Shown: positions 45,779 through 54,685, numbered from the stretch's first letter. The stretch is DNA of 64,000 nucleotides from Bradyrhizobium diazoefficiens (GCF_016616235.1 NZ_CP067100.1:7251001-7315000), one strand, 5' to 3'. Made by a program: numbers and translations. The notes: generated by a model not told the origin, from the sequence alone.

Positions 45779-46618
45779 TTACTGCGTCGGGCCGGCAGCG
45801 GATGCGAAAGCGTTGGTGCCGCCGCTCGCATATTTCTTCTTCGCGGTCTCGACCCAGGAGGCGAATTCCTGGTCCTCCACGACGCGGATCGCGATCGGCA
45901 TGAAGGCGTGGTCCTTGCCGCAGAGCTCCGAGCACTGGCCATAGAACATGCCGGTCTTGGTCGCTTTGAACCAGGTCTCGTTGAGCCGCCCCGGAATGGC
46001 GTCGATCTTGACCCCGAAAGCCGGCAGCGCGAAGGCATGGATCACGTCTGCGCCGGTGACCTGGACACGAACCACCTTGTTCACCGGCACGACCATCTCG
46101 TTGTCGACCCCCAGCAGCCGCGGCTGCTTGTCCTGCGCCATCAGCGAGTCGAACTCGAACTTGCCGTTGTCGGGGTAAGCATACGACCAATACCACTGCT
46201 TGCCTGTGGCCTTGATGGTCAGGTCCGCCTTCGGCACGTCGAGCTCCAGGAACAGCAGGCGGAACGACGGCACCGAGATACCAACCAGGATCAGCACTGG
46301 AACCAGCGTCCACGCCACCTCGATCAGTGTGTTGTGGGTGGTCCGCGACGGCACCGGATTGGCCCTCGCGTTGAACTTCATGACCACGATCACCAGCAAC
46401 GCCAGGACGAACAGCGTAATCAGTGTGATCAGCACGAACAGGAAGTTGTGGAACCAGACAATGTTGTCCATCACCGGGGAAGCGGATTGCTGAAGCGTCC
46501 ACTCCCACGGCGCCGGCTGCCCGAGTTCGGCATATGCGGCACCGCCCGTCGCCAGTGTCAGACCCGCCACGGCCAATCCCAGCAAGTGCCGGCCGACCCG
46601 GCCCATCGACATCCTCAT
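45779..46618 (-). CDS. ctaC: cytochrome c oxidase subunit II
   Basis: Subunit of 279 residues that takes electrons from cytochrome c at its CuA site. A signal peptide ends near residue 30 (GGAAYA), two membrane helices follow (~50-75, ~90-112), and the periplasmic cupredoxin domain has CuA motif CSELCGKDHAFM. GKQWYWSYAYPDNG contains the aromatic electron-entry patch. It is the first gene of the cta locus. Weak alternative start ATGs follow within four residues. Confidence 0.97.
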   Translation of the reverse strand: MRMSMGRVGRHLLGLAVAGLTLATGGAAYAELGQPAPWEWTLQQSASPVMDNIVWFHNFLFVLITLITLFVLALLVIVVMKFNARANPVPSRTTHNTLIEVAWTLVPVLILVGISVPSFRLLFLELDVPKADLTIKATGKQWYWSYAYPDNGKFEFDSLMAQDKQPRLLGVDNEMVVPVNKVVRVQVTGADVIHAFALPAFGVKIDAIPGRLNETWFKATKTGMFYGQCSELCGKDHAFMPIAIRVVEDQEFASWVETAKKKYASGGTNAFASAAGPTQ

Positions 46619-47058
46619 GCCGTCGCGCTCCCCTTACGAAACCCCAAGTGCATTCCCCTATTTCCGGGAAACGCTTATTCGATCCGCCCGTCTGACAAAC
46701 CGCCGCGCAAGAATACCTCTAAGAGGAATTGGGGCCAGATCGCTAGAACGCCGAAATCAAGCCTCTCAAACCATAATTCTCGATCTATCGCAATGCAGTC
46801 TTGAGCCCCCTCTGCCAAGCGCCACCCGCAAGATATTTCCTAGCAAGATCAGACAAAAGTACCATTTCCCGGGACGCCGCGGCTTGACAGCAGCATTGCC
46901 GGCGGTAGGCACTGGCGAGCAGCCGCGCAGGAACCTGATTCGTGCGGGCGATGGCGGTGTGGGCGGCGCGGATTTGCTTGCGAATCGCCTTCAAGACGCC
47001 GTCATTCGCGTATCAGTCCGCCAGGCGCGCGACCAAGGCGAGCAGAGGGACCGACCCG
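46619..47058. other. divergent spacer ctaC / ialB
   Basis: No coding sequence is supported. A possible promoter for ialB is TTGACA (46884-46889) with TAGGCA 16 bases later. The part near ctaC is AT-richer than the surroundings and must hold the cta promoter, but no clear FixK-type box was found. Confidence 0.4.
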
Positions 47059-47604
47059 ATGGGGCTTTCGAAATGCATGGCAAGGCGGACCGCAACGCAG
47101 GCTAACGGCCTCACGGTGCTGGCCGCCCTGCTGGCTGCCTTCGTCCTGCTGGCGCTGCCGGGGTTTGCCCATGCGCAGGGCGCGGTGCGCTCCGTCCATG
47201 GCGACTGGCAGATCCGCTGCGACACCCCGCCGGGCGCCCAGACCGAGCAATGCGCCCTGATCCAGAGCGTAGTGGCCGAGGACCGCTCCAACGCAGGCCT
47301 GACCGTGATCGTGCTCAAGACCGCCGACCAGAAGGGCCGCTTGATGCGGGTGGTCGCCCCGCTCGGCGTCCTTTTGCCGTCCGGCCTCGGCCTCAAGCTC
47401 GACAACCAGGACGTCGGCCGCGCCGGCTTCGTCCGCTGCCTGCCCAATGGCTGCGTCGCCGAGGTGGTCATGGACGACAAGCTGCTGGGCCAGCTCCGCT
47501 CGGCCAAGACCGCAACCTTCATCATCTTCGAGACGCCGGAAGAAGGCATCGGCTTCCCGCTCAGCCTGAACGGGCTCGGCGAGGGCTATGACAAGCTACC
47601 GTAG
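47059..47604 (+). CDS. invasion-associated locus B (IalB) family protein
   Basis: Periplasmic 181-residue protein. A signal peptide lies at ~15-39 (LAALLAAFVLLALPGFAHAQ). The mature domain starts VRSVHGDWQIRCDTPPG and continues with LGLKLDN and FVRCLPNGCVAEV, the pattern of IalB proteins. Four cysteines probably form two disulfides. IalB was named for Bartonella invasion, but it is common in free-living Rhizobiales where its role is unknown. The ATG at 47059 follows GAGGGACC; 47077 is an alternative. Confidence 0.88.
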   Translation: MGLSKCMARRTATQANGLTVLAALLAAFVLLALPGFAHAQGAVRSVHGDWQIRCDTPPGAQTEQCALIQSVVAEDRSNAGLTVIVLKTADQKGRLMRVVAPLGVLLPSGLGLKLDNQDVGRAGFVRCLPNGCVAEVVMDDKLLGQLRSAKTATFIIFETPEEGIGFPLSLNGLGEGYDKLP

Positions 47605-47610
47605 ACGCCC

Positions 47611-47898
47611 TCACCCCTGGTCGATGCGATAAAGCTCCGTGTCGCACCAGCCGCAGCGGTAGATGCGGCCTCTCCCGGCCACCGGCCCGGCCAGTGCCTT
47701 TCGCCGACATGTCGCGCAGAGGATGCCGTCCACCGTGTCGCAGCCCGGGTGAGCTGCGACATAGGCCTCGCGGGTGGGATAGGAGGTCCAATAGCGGCGG
47801 TAGACGAACTGATTGAAAAGCAGGACCAGCCCCAGCGCGCCAAAGCCGATGATCAGGCCGTGATACTGATCCCAGAACACAAGCAGCGAATTCCACAT
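47611..47898 (-). CDS. small membrane protein with zinc ribbon
   Basis: Protein of 95 residues: one N-terminal helix (~15-34, LIIGFGALGLVLLFNQFVY) followed by a cytoplasmic domain with two knuckles, LCATCRRK and RCGWCDTEL, that could hold zinc. The family is not recognised by name. It converges with ialB, only six bases apart. Confidence 0.7.
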   Translation of the reverse strand: MWNSLLVFWDQYHGLIIGFGALGLVLLFNQFVYRRYWTSYPTREAYVAAHPGCDTVDGILCATCRRKALAGPVAGRGRIYRCGWCDTELYRIDQG

Positions 47899-48066
47899 GC
47901 TCTTGCCGGCGCTCCGCCCCAGGATTCGTCCTCGATAGCCCGGAATCCTGAAAGCCGGCTTAAGGGCAGGCCGTACCTATCGTTTCCGTAATGTGACAGC
48001 CCAGGCCTCGCGGAACGCGCGGGAAACCATTATCTTGCCCAACATCCCCCGATAATGGACGGACGC

Positions 48067-49494
48067 ATGACCAACCCTGCCACGACCTCCCTGCTCGACC
48101 GCGCCAATCTCGACCGCGACCAGGTTCGCAGCGAGGTCGCGCGCGGGCTTGCCGGCGCCGACGACGGCGAATTGTTCCTGGAATACAGCCAGACCGAAGC
48201 GCTGATGTTCGACAATGGGCGGCTGAAGCAGGCGACCTACGACACCTCGCAGGGTTTTGGCCTGCGCGCCGTCAAGGACGACGCGGTGGGTTACGCGCAT
48301 TCCTCCGACGTGTCGCTGCCGGCGCTGATTCGCGCCGCCGACGCAGTCGGGGCCGTGCGCGGCGGCTATTCAGGCAATTTTGCCGCACCGCCTCCGCGCA
48401 CCAACGTGCGGCTCTATGGCGACGACAATCCGCTCGATGCGCCGGGCTTCGAGACCAAGGTCAAGCTGCTGGCCGAGATCGACGCTTACCTGCGCGACAA
48501 GGATCCGCGGGTGCGACAGGTCAGCGTCAGCCTGGGTGCGACCTGGCAGGTCGTCGAGATCCTGCGGCCCGACGGCGAGAACTATCGCGACATCCGCCCG
48601 CTGGTGCGCGTCAACATCTCCGTCGTCGCCGGCCAGGGCGACCGCCAGGAGAGTGGCAGCAAGGGCTATGGCGGCCGCGCCGGCTATGCCGAATTTATCG
48701 AGACCCAGTCCTGGCACGAGGCCGCCGACGGCGCGCTGCGCGAGGCGCTGGTCAATCTAGAGTCGATCCCCGCCCCCGCCGGCGAGATGGACGTCGTCCT
48801 CGGGGCCGGCTGGCCCGGCGTGATGCTGCATGAAGCGGTCGGCCACGGCCTCGAAGGCGATTTCAACCGCAAGAAGACGTCGGCGTTCGCGGGCCTGATG
48901 GGCCAGCAGGTCGCGGCCAAGGGTGTCACCGTTGTCGACGACGGCACCATTGCCTCGCGCCGCGGTTCGCTGTCGATCGACGACGAGGGCACGCCGACCA
49001 ATCGCACCGTGCTGATCGAAGACGGCATCCTGGTCGGCTACATGCAGGACCGACAGAACGCGCGTTTGATGAACATGAAGCCGACCGGCAACGGCCGTCG
49101 CCAGGGCTATGCCCATGTGCCGATGCCGCGCATGACAAACACCTACATGCTGGCGGGCGACCGCGATCCGGCCGAGATCCTAGCTTCCGTGAAGAACGGC
49201 GTGTTCGCCGCGAATTTCGGCGGCGGCCAGGTCGACATCACCTCGGGCAAATACGTGTTCCAGTGCACCGAGGCTTACAAGATCGAGAACGGCAAATTGG
49301 GCGCGCCCCTGAAGGGCGCCATGCTGATCGGCAACGGGCCGACCGACCTGCATCGCATCCGCATGATCGGCAACGATCTCGCGCTCGATACCGGCGTCGG
49401 CACCTGCGGCAAGAACGGTCAGGGCGTACCGGTCGGCGTCGGCCAGCCCTCGCTTCTGATGGAACGCATTACGGTAGGTGGAACAGGCGCATGA
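48067..49494 (+). CDS. tldD: TldD-family metalloprotease
   Basis: Cytoplasmic zinc protease of 475 residues. The active-site motif HEAVGHGLEGD (HExxxH) lies near residues 255-265, with the downstream Cys in TSGKYVFQCTEAYKIENG. The C-terminus with NGPTDLHRIRMIGNDLALD and TCGKNGQGVPVGVGQP is diagnostic. The partner TldE is not in the window. A start at 48055 would add MDGR. Its stop overlaps lepB by four bases (ATGA). Confidence 0.95.
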   Translation: MTNPATTSLLDRANLDRDQVRSEVARGLAGADDGELFLEYSQTEALMFDNGRLKQATYDTSQGFGLRAVKDDAVGYAHSSDVSLPALIRAADAVGAVRGGYSGNFAAPPPRTNVRLYGDDNPLDAPGFETKVKLLAEIDAYLRDKDPRVRQVSVSLGATWQVVEILRPDGENYRDIRPLVRVNISVVAGQGDRQESGSKGYGGRAGYAEFIETQSWHEAADGALREALVNLESIPAPAGEMDVVLGAGWPGVMLHEAVGHGLEGDFNRKKTSAFAGLMGQQVAAKGVTVVDDGTIASRRGSLSIDDEGTPTNRTVLIEDGILVGYMQDRQNARLMNMKPTGNGRRQGYAHVPMPRMTNTYMLAGDRDPAEILASVKNGVFAANFGGGQVDITSGKYVFQCTEAYKIENGKLGAPLKGAMLIGNGPTDLHRIRMIGNDLALDTGVGTCGKNGQGVPVGVGQPSLLMERITVGGTGA

Positions 49495-50267
49495 GCGTTG
49501 ACAAGGTAACTGCCGCTCCCAAGCGGAAGAGCAGCGGATGGGGCGGGCAGCTGATGCAGCTCGCCGGCATCGTCGCCGCCGTATTCATCGCCAAGGGCGC
49601 GCTCGCCGAGCCGTTCTACGTGCCGTCGGGCTCGATGGAGCCGACGCTGCTGATCGGCGATGCGCTGCTCGCCTCGAAATTCCCCTATGGCTACGGCACC
49701 TCGTCGCTGCCGATCCAGATCAACTTGCCCGAGACCGGCCGCGTGTTCGCGGAGACGCCGAAGCAGGGCGACGTCGTGGTGTTCCGCTGGCCCGGCGACC
49801 GCTCGCAGGCCTGGGTCAAGCGCGTCGTGGGTCTGCCCGGCGATCGCATCCAGATGCGGCAGGGCCAGCTCTTCATCAACGACCGTCCCGCCGAGCTGAA
49901 GCCTGATGGCGTTGGAGCTGCCGAGGACGACAATGGCGGCAGCGAGCCGGCCTATCGCTATGTCGAGACGCTGCCGAACGGCGTCTCGCATCTGATCTTC
50001 AAGATGCGCGACAACGGCCCGCTCGACAACACGCCCGAGGTGAAGGTGCCGCCCGGCCACCTCTTCGTGCTCGGCGACAACAGAGACAATTCCGCAGACA
50101 GCCGCGTGCCGCTGCGCTCCGGCGGCGTCGGCCTGTTGCCGATCGACAATCTGGTCGGACGCGCCGATGCCGTGCTCGGCTCCTGGGATCTCGGCATGCG
50201 CGGCCAGCCGGTGTGGACCTGGCTCTCCGGCTTCCGGCTCGCGCGGTTCTTCACCGCCGTGCACTGA
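49491..50267 (+). CDS. lepB: signal peptidase I
   Basis: Membrane-bound serine/lysine peptidase of 258 residues that removes signal peptides. One anchor helix is at ~20-36. Catalytic Ser48 is in PSGSMEPTL and Lys110 in VKRVVGLPGD. Later boxes include RDNGPLDN and HLFVLGDNRDNSADSR (box E). It is translationally coupled to tldD, and the next gene starts nine bases after its stop. A second lepB normally exists near rnc in rhizobia. Confidence 0.96.
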   Translation: MSVDKVTAAPKRKSSGWGGQLMQLAGIVAAVFIAKGALAEPFYVPSGSMEPTLLIGDALLASKFPYGYGTSSLPIQINLPETGRVFAETPKQGDVVVFRWPGDRSQAWVKRVVGLPGDRIQMRQGQLFINDRPAELKPDGVGAAEDDNGGSEPAYRYVETLPNGVSHLIFKMRDNGPLDNTPEVKVPPGHLFVLGDNRDNSADSRVPLRSGGVGLLPIDNLVGRADAVLGSWDLGMRGQPVWTWLSGFRLARFFTAVH

Positions 50268-50276
50268 GCCGATCTC

Positions 50277-50624
50277 ATGACCTTCGACGACGTCAGAAAA
50301 TTTGCGCTGACGTGGCCGGAGGTCGAGGACGGCACTTCCTATACCACGCCGGCCCTGAAAGTGCGCAAGAAGCTGCTGGCGCGCCTGAAGGAGGGCGGCG
50401 ACAGCCTGGTGATGCCGGATGTCCCGATCGACGAGCGCGCCATGCTGGTCGAGAGGCAGCCGAAGATCTTCTATTTCACCGATCACTACGCCGACTATCC
50501 GGTCGTGCTGATCCGCCTGTCGAAGGCGAAGCGCGCCATCGTCGAGCCGCTCCTGCGGCGGCGCTGGGGCGCACTGGCCTCGAAGGCGGCGCGTGCCCAA
50601 TATGATGGGCGCGAGGGCGCATGA
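50277..50624 (+). CDS. YjbR/MmcQ-family protein
   Basis: Predicted 115-residue protein with the CyaY-like fold of the YjbR/MmcQ family, some of which bind DNA. FALTWPEVEDGTSYTTPALKVRKKLLARL and YPVVLIRLS are family-like, as is the C-terminal WGALASKAA. It overlaps the next gene by four bases. It probably belongs to the lepB chain. Confidence 0.88.
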   Translation: MTFDDVRKFALTWPEVEDGTSYTTPALKVRKKLLARLKEGGDSLVMPDVPIDERAMLVERQPKIFYFTDHYADYPVVLIRLSKAKRAIVEPLLRRRWGALASKAARAQYDGREGA

Positions 50625-51199
50625 GCGGCGCGATGGACGAGGCGCGTTTTCTCGCGCTGGCGCTGGCAAATCCGGTCAATGCCGCGATCGTCGACGAACT
50701 CCATCGCCTCGCGCTGCCGGATGCATGGCTGGTCGCGGGGTGCCTGGCACAAACCGTGTGGAACGTGCTCACGAAACGCGCGATCGACCACGGCATCTCC
50801 GACTATGACGTCTTCTATTTCGACCCTGATACCTCATGGGAAGCGGAGGACGCGGTGATCCGGGACGTGCATGCGCGGCTCGGGCATCTCGGCGCCAGGA
50901 TCGAGATCCGCAACCAGGCGCGCGTGCATTTGTGGTATCCGGCCAAGCACGGCCTGCCCTATCCGCCCCTGACCTGCTCGACCGAGGGCATCGACCGCTT
51001 CCTGACGCAAAACACGCAAGTCGGCATCAGACGCACGGACAACGGCCATGAGATCTACGCACCGCACGGCTTCGACGACATTGCAGGGCTGATCGCACGG
51101 CCCAATCGGGCGCTGAATTTCTCCGCGGCGAATTACGCCGCCAAGGTGGCGCGGTGGAGGGCGCTGTGGCCGGAGATCACGGTGGTCGCCGCGGAGTGA
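50621..51199 (+). CDS. nucleotidyltransferase family protein (DUF925 type)
   Basis: Protein of 192 residues with the nucleotidyltransferase fold typical for the AbiEii-like or DUF925 group. The catalytic acidic pair is in HGISDYDVFYFDPD, after WLVAGCLAQTVWNVL (residues ~36-50). It lacks the C-terminal regions of tRNA-type enzymes, so substrate is unknown. It overlaps the YjbR gene (ATGA) and ends the tldD-lepB chain. Confidence 0.85.
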   Translation: MSGAMDEARFLALALANPVNAAIVDELHRLALPDAWLVAGCLAQTVWNVLTKRAIDHGISDYDVFYFDPDTSWEAEDAVIRDVHARLGHLGARIEIRNQARVHLWYPAKHGLPYPPLTCSTEGIDRFLTQNTQVGIRRTDNGHEIYAPHGFDDIAGLIARPNRALNFSAANYAAKVARWRALWPEITVVAAE

Positions 51200-51208
51200 T
51201 ATCTCATG

Positions 51209-51288
51209 GGGTGGGCAAAGCGAAGCGTGCCCACGACTTCTCGTCGCGATCGCGGAAAGATGGGGGGCACGCTTCGCTTTGCCCACCC
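51209..51288. repeat. interspersed palindrome, copy 2
   Basis: Arms GGGTGGGCAAAGCGAAGCG (left) and GCTTCGCTTTGCCCACCC (right) pair almost perfectly around a ~30-base centre. It is the same family as 28531-28613 and, as there, sits between genes. Confidence 0.85.
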
Positions 51289-51300
51289 ACGGCGCCTTGC

Positions 51301-51867
51301 CTATCTTACCACGCCCGACGTGAATCCCGCCTTGCGGCGCGGCGGCTTGATTTCCTTTTTCAGGAAGCAGCGCGCCTCGCGCCCGGTGTAGCCGGGGCGG
51401 GCATAGGTGAAGGCGCGGCATTTGTTGTCGGCGGTGCAGGCCGCCTTGCAGGCCTCCTCGCCTTCGCCAACCTTGAGCTCGAAATTGCGCAGATCGCCGC
51501 CGGGACGGTCGATCGACGTCTCCACGCCCTCGATGCGCGGCTCGATCACGCCGGCGCCGCGCACACCGGAGATGCAGCAATTGCCCGGAACGCGCGTCGG
51601 CACGGTGTTCTTGAGCCAGCACACCGCCGAGCCGCCTTCGACGTCGGGATAGTTGAAGCTCCAGGAGCGGCAGCGGCGATCACGCTCGCAGAGCAGCGCG
51701 CAATCCTCGGGATCGCCTGAGGTGACCGGTGTGCTGAAATAGTCGCCGCCCGGCCGGTCAAATGCCGTCTGGGCGCGCACAGGCCAGCCCGCAAACACGA
51801 GGGAAAGCAGCGTGACGCCTGCCACGACGCTTGCCATGACGGCCCCGGACAGGCGGCCTTTCCCCAT
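51301..51867 (-). CDS. secreted protein with two PAN/Apple domains
   Basis: Exported 188-residue protein. The signal peptide covers ~8-33 (VVAGVTLLSLVFAGWPVRAQ). Two PAN-type repeats follow: ~34-105 (DRPGGDYFSTPVTSGDPEDC, CWLKNTVP) and ~115-180 (DRPGGDLRNFELKVGEGEEAC, CFLKKEIK), each with the cysteine spacing C-x(3)-C ... C ... C. PAN domains bind proteins or sugars; this is a candidate surface-adhesion or envelope-binding protein. It is isolated. Confidence 0.85.
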   Translation of the reverse strand: MGKGRLSGAVMASVVAGVTLLSLVFAGWPVRAQTAFDRPGGDYFSTPVTSGDPEDCALLCERDRRCRSWSFNYPDVEGGSAVCWLKNTVPTRVPGNCCISGVRGAGVIEPRIEGVETSIDRPGGDLRNFELKVGEGEEACKAACTADNKCRAFTYARPGYTGREARCFLKKEIKPPRRKAGFTSGVVR

Positions 51868-51901
51868 CAGACAGCTTTCGAATTATTGACGACGTTCAGG
51901 T

Positions 51902-51955
51902 TTTCGGCCGGTCATTTGATCGCCGCAAACCTGTATGGGCGATGAACGGCCGAAA
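51902..51955. terminator. long hairpin after gshA
   Basis: Outer arms TTTCGGCCG and CGGCCGAAA, with an inner pair ATCGCC/GGCGAT, form an extended imperfect stem-loop in the spacer between gshA and the PAN gene. There is no T-run, so it is a possible terminator or repeat. Confidence 0.45.
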
Positions 51956-51977
51956 TCCCGGTCGCTGGCCTACCGAA

Positions 51978-53348
51978 CTAGAAAGCGTAATCCGCGTAGG
52001 CCGGTTCCACGGAGCCCTCCCAGGAACCGTTGAACTTCTCAAGCATCTCCTCGGCGGGCGTGCGGCCGGAGTCGATGATGCGGTCCAGCGGCTCCAGGTG
52101 CCGGGTCTCGTCGCGGCCGAGCTGGTCGATCCGGGCGCGTCGGCGCAGGCCGGCATGTGCCAGAACAAGGCACTCCTTGGCGATCTCGAACAGATAACGG
52201 TCCTTGAGGCGCGCCTTGAAACCGAAGCGCGGCACGTCGTCGCGCAAGGCCTGACGTTCATGCGCGCTCCAGTGCTTCACCATGTCCCAGGCGGCGTCGA
52301 GCGAGACGTCGTCGTAGAGCAGCCCGACCCAGAACGCCGGCAGCGCGGGAAGCCGGCCCCACGGGCCGCCGTCGGAGCCACGCATCTCGAGATAGCGCTT
52401 CAGCCGCACCTCGGGGAAGATCGTCGAGAGATGGTTGGCCCAGTCCGACAAGGTCGGACGCTCGCCGGGAAGGTTATTGTTGCGGCCATCGAAGAAGGCA
52501 CGGAACGAGGAGCCCGAAACGTCGATATACTCCTCGCCGCGCTTGACGAAATACATGGGCACGTCGAGCGCGTAATCGACGTAGCGCTCGAAGCCCATGC
52601 CGTCCTCGAACGCCCACGGCATCATGCCCGCGCGCGCATTGTCGGTGTCGCGCCAGATCTCGGAGCGGAACGAGAGGAAGCCGTTCGGCTTGCCTTCAGT
52701 GAACGGCGAATTGGCGAACAAGGCGGTTGCGACCGGCTGCAGCGCGAGCGAGACGCGCAGCTTCTTGACCATGTCGGATTCGGAGGAGAAATCGAGATTG
52801 GTCTGCACCGTGCAGGTCCGGTACATCATGTCGAGGCCGTACTGGCCGACCTTCGGCATGTAATTGGTCATGATCTTGTAGCGGCCCTTGGGCATCACCG
52901 GGATGTCGGCGCGCGACCAGGACGGCGTCATGCCGAGGCCGAGGAAGCCGATGCCGAGCGGGGTCGCGATCTCGCGCACCTGCGCGAGATGCGCCATCAG
53001 TTCGCTCTGGGTCTGATGCACGTTCTCGACCGGTGCGCCCGACAGCTCGAACTGTCCGCCAGGCTCGAGCGAAATCGCGCCGCCGCCGGTGACGTCGTAG
53101 AGGCCGATGATGTTGCCCTTCTCCATGATCGGCTCCCAGCCGAGCAGGAGCTTCATGCCTTCGAGCAGCGCGCCGATGCCGCGCGCGCCTTCATAAGGCA
53201 CCGGGCGATGGCCTTCGAGCGTGAACGGCGTCTTCTCGTGCTCCGTGCCCATGCGGAATTCGGACGGGTCCTTGCAGCCGGCCTCGAACCACGCGACGAG
53301 TTCGTCGCGCGATTGCAGCGGCGTCATATCGATCTGGTCTCGCGCCAT
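51978..53348 (-). CDS. gshA: glutamate-cysteine ligase (plant/alphaproteobacterial type)
   Basis: ATP-dependent ligase of 456 residues that makes gamma-glutamylcysteine, the first step of glutathione synthesis. The plant-like class is shown by MGTEHEKTPFTLEGHRPVPYEG, LEPGGQFELSGAPVENVHQT, FLGLGMTPSWSRADIPVMPKGRY and the RTCTVQTNLDFSSE region. It reads alone on the minus strand, with an inverted repeat (51902-51955) after its stop that may end transcription. The glutathione transferase gene lies about 0.7 kb upstream. Confidence 0.95.
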   Translation of the reverse strand: MARDQIDMTPLQSRDELVAWFEAGCKDPSEFRMGTEHEKTPFTLEGHRPVPYEGARGIGALLEGMKLLLGWEPIMEKGNIIGLYDVTGGGAISLEPGGQFELSGAPVENVHQTQSELMAHLAQVREIATPLGIGFLGLGMTPSWSRADIPVMPKGRYKIMTNYMPKVGQYGLDMMYRTCTVQTNLDFSSESDMVKKLRVSLALQPVATALFANSPFTEGKPNGFLSFRSEIWRDTDNARAGMMPWAFEDGMGFERYVDYALDVPMYFVKRGEEYIDVSGSSFRAFFDGRNNNLPGERPTLSDWANHLSTIFPEVRLKRYLEMRGSDGGPWGRLPALPAFWVGLLYDDVSLDAAWDMVKHWSAHERQALRDDVPRFGFKARLKDRYLFEIAKECLVLAHAGLRRRARIDQLGRDETRHLEPLDRIIDSGRTPAEEMLEKFNGSWEGSVEPAYADYAF

Positions 53349-53446
53349 ATCAAACTCTAATCAAAAGCGCTTCGACCGAATGCGCGCGGGTGATGGGATG
53401 GCCCGCGAACCCACCGGGCGCGCGGACGTGCTGATTTGCCGCGCGT

Positions 53447-53944
53447 TCATCGCGTCGGCGAGGTTTCGTTGACGTTGGCGACCGGCGGCAGCTTCATCTC
53501 GCCGCACGAGCAGCCCAGGCGGTCGAGCAGACCGCTGAGCTTGGCGGCATCGGCATCGGACAGTTTCGAGCCGACATATTTCTCGATCGCGGCCGAATAG
53601 GCGCCCCACATCCGCTTCTGCAATTCGCGGCCGGCTTCCGTGATCTCGACGAACTGGCCGCGCTTGTCGATCTTGCATTCGCGCCGGGAGGCAAGGCCTT
53701 CGTCGACCAGGCGGTCGATCAGGCGCGAGGTCGAGTATTGCGGGATCAGCATCTGCCGCTCGAGTTCTACCGGCCGCAGCTCGCCTGAAGGCGCACGTGA
53801 CAATTCCAGCAGCGCGTCGTACCACGCCAGTGGCGGGAACCCCGCCTTCTTCAGATCCTGCTCGACGCAATCGAGCACGCGGCTCTGCACCCGCATCAGG
53901 CGGATCCAGGCGGACGTCGCCTCGGTCGATGGTTTGCGTTTCAT
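53447..53944 (-). CDS. MarR-family transcriptional regulator
   Basis: Winged-helix repressor of 165 residues. LRPVELERQMLIPQYSTSRLIDRLVDEGLASR is the DNA-binding helix pair and wing start, and IDKRGQFVEITEAGRELQKRM the wing and helix after it. Cysteines in RECKID and LGCSCGEM could sense oxidants or electrophiles, which would fit the divergent glutathione transferase. The ATG at 53944 was preferred to a TTG at 53956. It is divergent from GST with two operator-like dyads between. Confidence 0.88.
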   Translation of the reverse strand: MKRKPSTEATSAWIRLMRVQSRVLDCVEQDLKKAGFPPLAWYDALLELSRAPSGELRPVELERQMLIPQYSTSRLIDRLVDEGLASRRECKIDKRGQFVEITEAGRELQKRMWGAYSAAIEKYVGSKLSDADAAKLSGLLDRLGCSCGEMKLPPVANVNETSPTR

Positions 53945-53984
53945 GGTCCCGCTCAAGCTTGTCGTCCGTCTCTTACCCTATTCT

Positions 53985-54025
53985 ATGCACCTGCATCAAT
54001 CTTGACTATTTCATGCAGGCGCATG
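53985..54025. promoter_or_regulatory. two MarR-type operator dyads
   Basis: ATGCACCTGCAT (53985-53996) is a perfect dyad ATGCA-N2-TGCAT, and CATGCAGGCGCATG (54012-54025) a dyad CATGC-N4-GCATG. They also pair with each other across the centre. A candidate -35 TTGACT (54002-54007) for gst lies between them, so binding would block both promoters. Confidence 0.65.
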
Positions 54026-54070
54026 TAGTGGTTCTTTCGCTCCAACCAAGCGTCAAGAGAAGGAAATCCC

Positions 54071-54685
54071 ATGAAATTGTACTATTCGCCCGGCGCCTGC
54101 TCCCTGTCCCCCCATATCGCCCTCCTGGAAGCCGGCCTGCCCTACGAGCTGGTCAAGGTCGATATCCGGGCCAAGAAGCTCGAAAATGGTGAGGATTATC
54201 TGAAGCTGAACCCGAAGGGCCAAGTCCCTGCGCTGGGCCTCGACAGCGGCGAGATCGTGACCGAAGGCCCGGTGATTGTCCAGATGATCGCCGATCGGGC
54301 GTCCGCCAAGGCGCTGGCGCCGGCCCATGGCAGTTCCGAGCGTTACAAGCTGCTCGAATGGCTGAACTTCCTCACCTCGGAGGTGCACAAGAGCTTCGGC
54401 CCGCTGTTCGCGCCGGCATTGAACGACGAGGCCAAGGCCTTCTTCAAGGATCGCGTCATGGGCAAGCTGAAATATATCGACAGCCAGCTTGCCGGCCGCG
54501 ACTACCTCATGGGCAAGCAGTTCACGGTCGCGGACGGCTATCTCTTCACGATGCTGACCTGGGGCGACCGGATGAAGTTCGATCTCTCTGCGATGCCGAA
54601 CCTCACGGCCTACAAGACCCGCGTCGGGGCGCGGCCGAAGGTGCAGGAAGCGCTGACAAAGGAAGGGCTGGCGCAGACCGCCTGA
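54071..54685 (+). CDS. beta-class glutathione S-transferase
   Basis: Predicted cytoplasmic GST of 204 residues. The thioredoxin-like half has MKLYYSPGACSLSPHIAL with Cys10, which beta-class enzymes use instead of Ser/Tyr, then LKLNPKGQVPAL (cis-Pro) and DSGEIVTEGPVIVQMIAD. The helical half has FTVADGYLFTMLTW. The substrate is unknown. It is divergent from the MarR-type gene, which probably represses it, and a strong terminator follows. gshA nearby makes its co-substrate. Confidence 0.93.
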   Translation: MKLYYSPGACSLSPHIALLEAGLPYELVKVDIRAKKLENGEDYLKLNPKGQVPALGLDSGEIVTEGPVIVQMIADRASAKALAPAHGSSERYKLLEWLNFLTSEVHKSFGPLFAPALNDEAKAFFKDRVMGKLKYIDSQLAGRDYLMGKQFTVADGYLFTMLTWGDRMKFDLSAMPNLTAYKTRVGARPKVQEALTKEGLAQTA

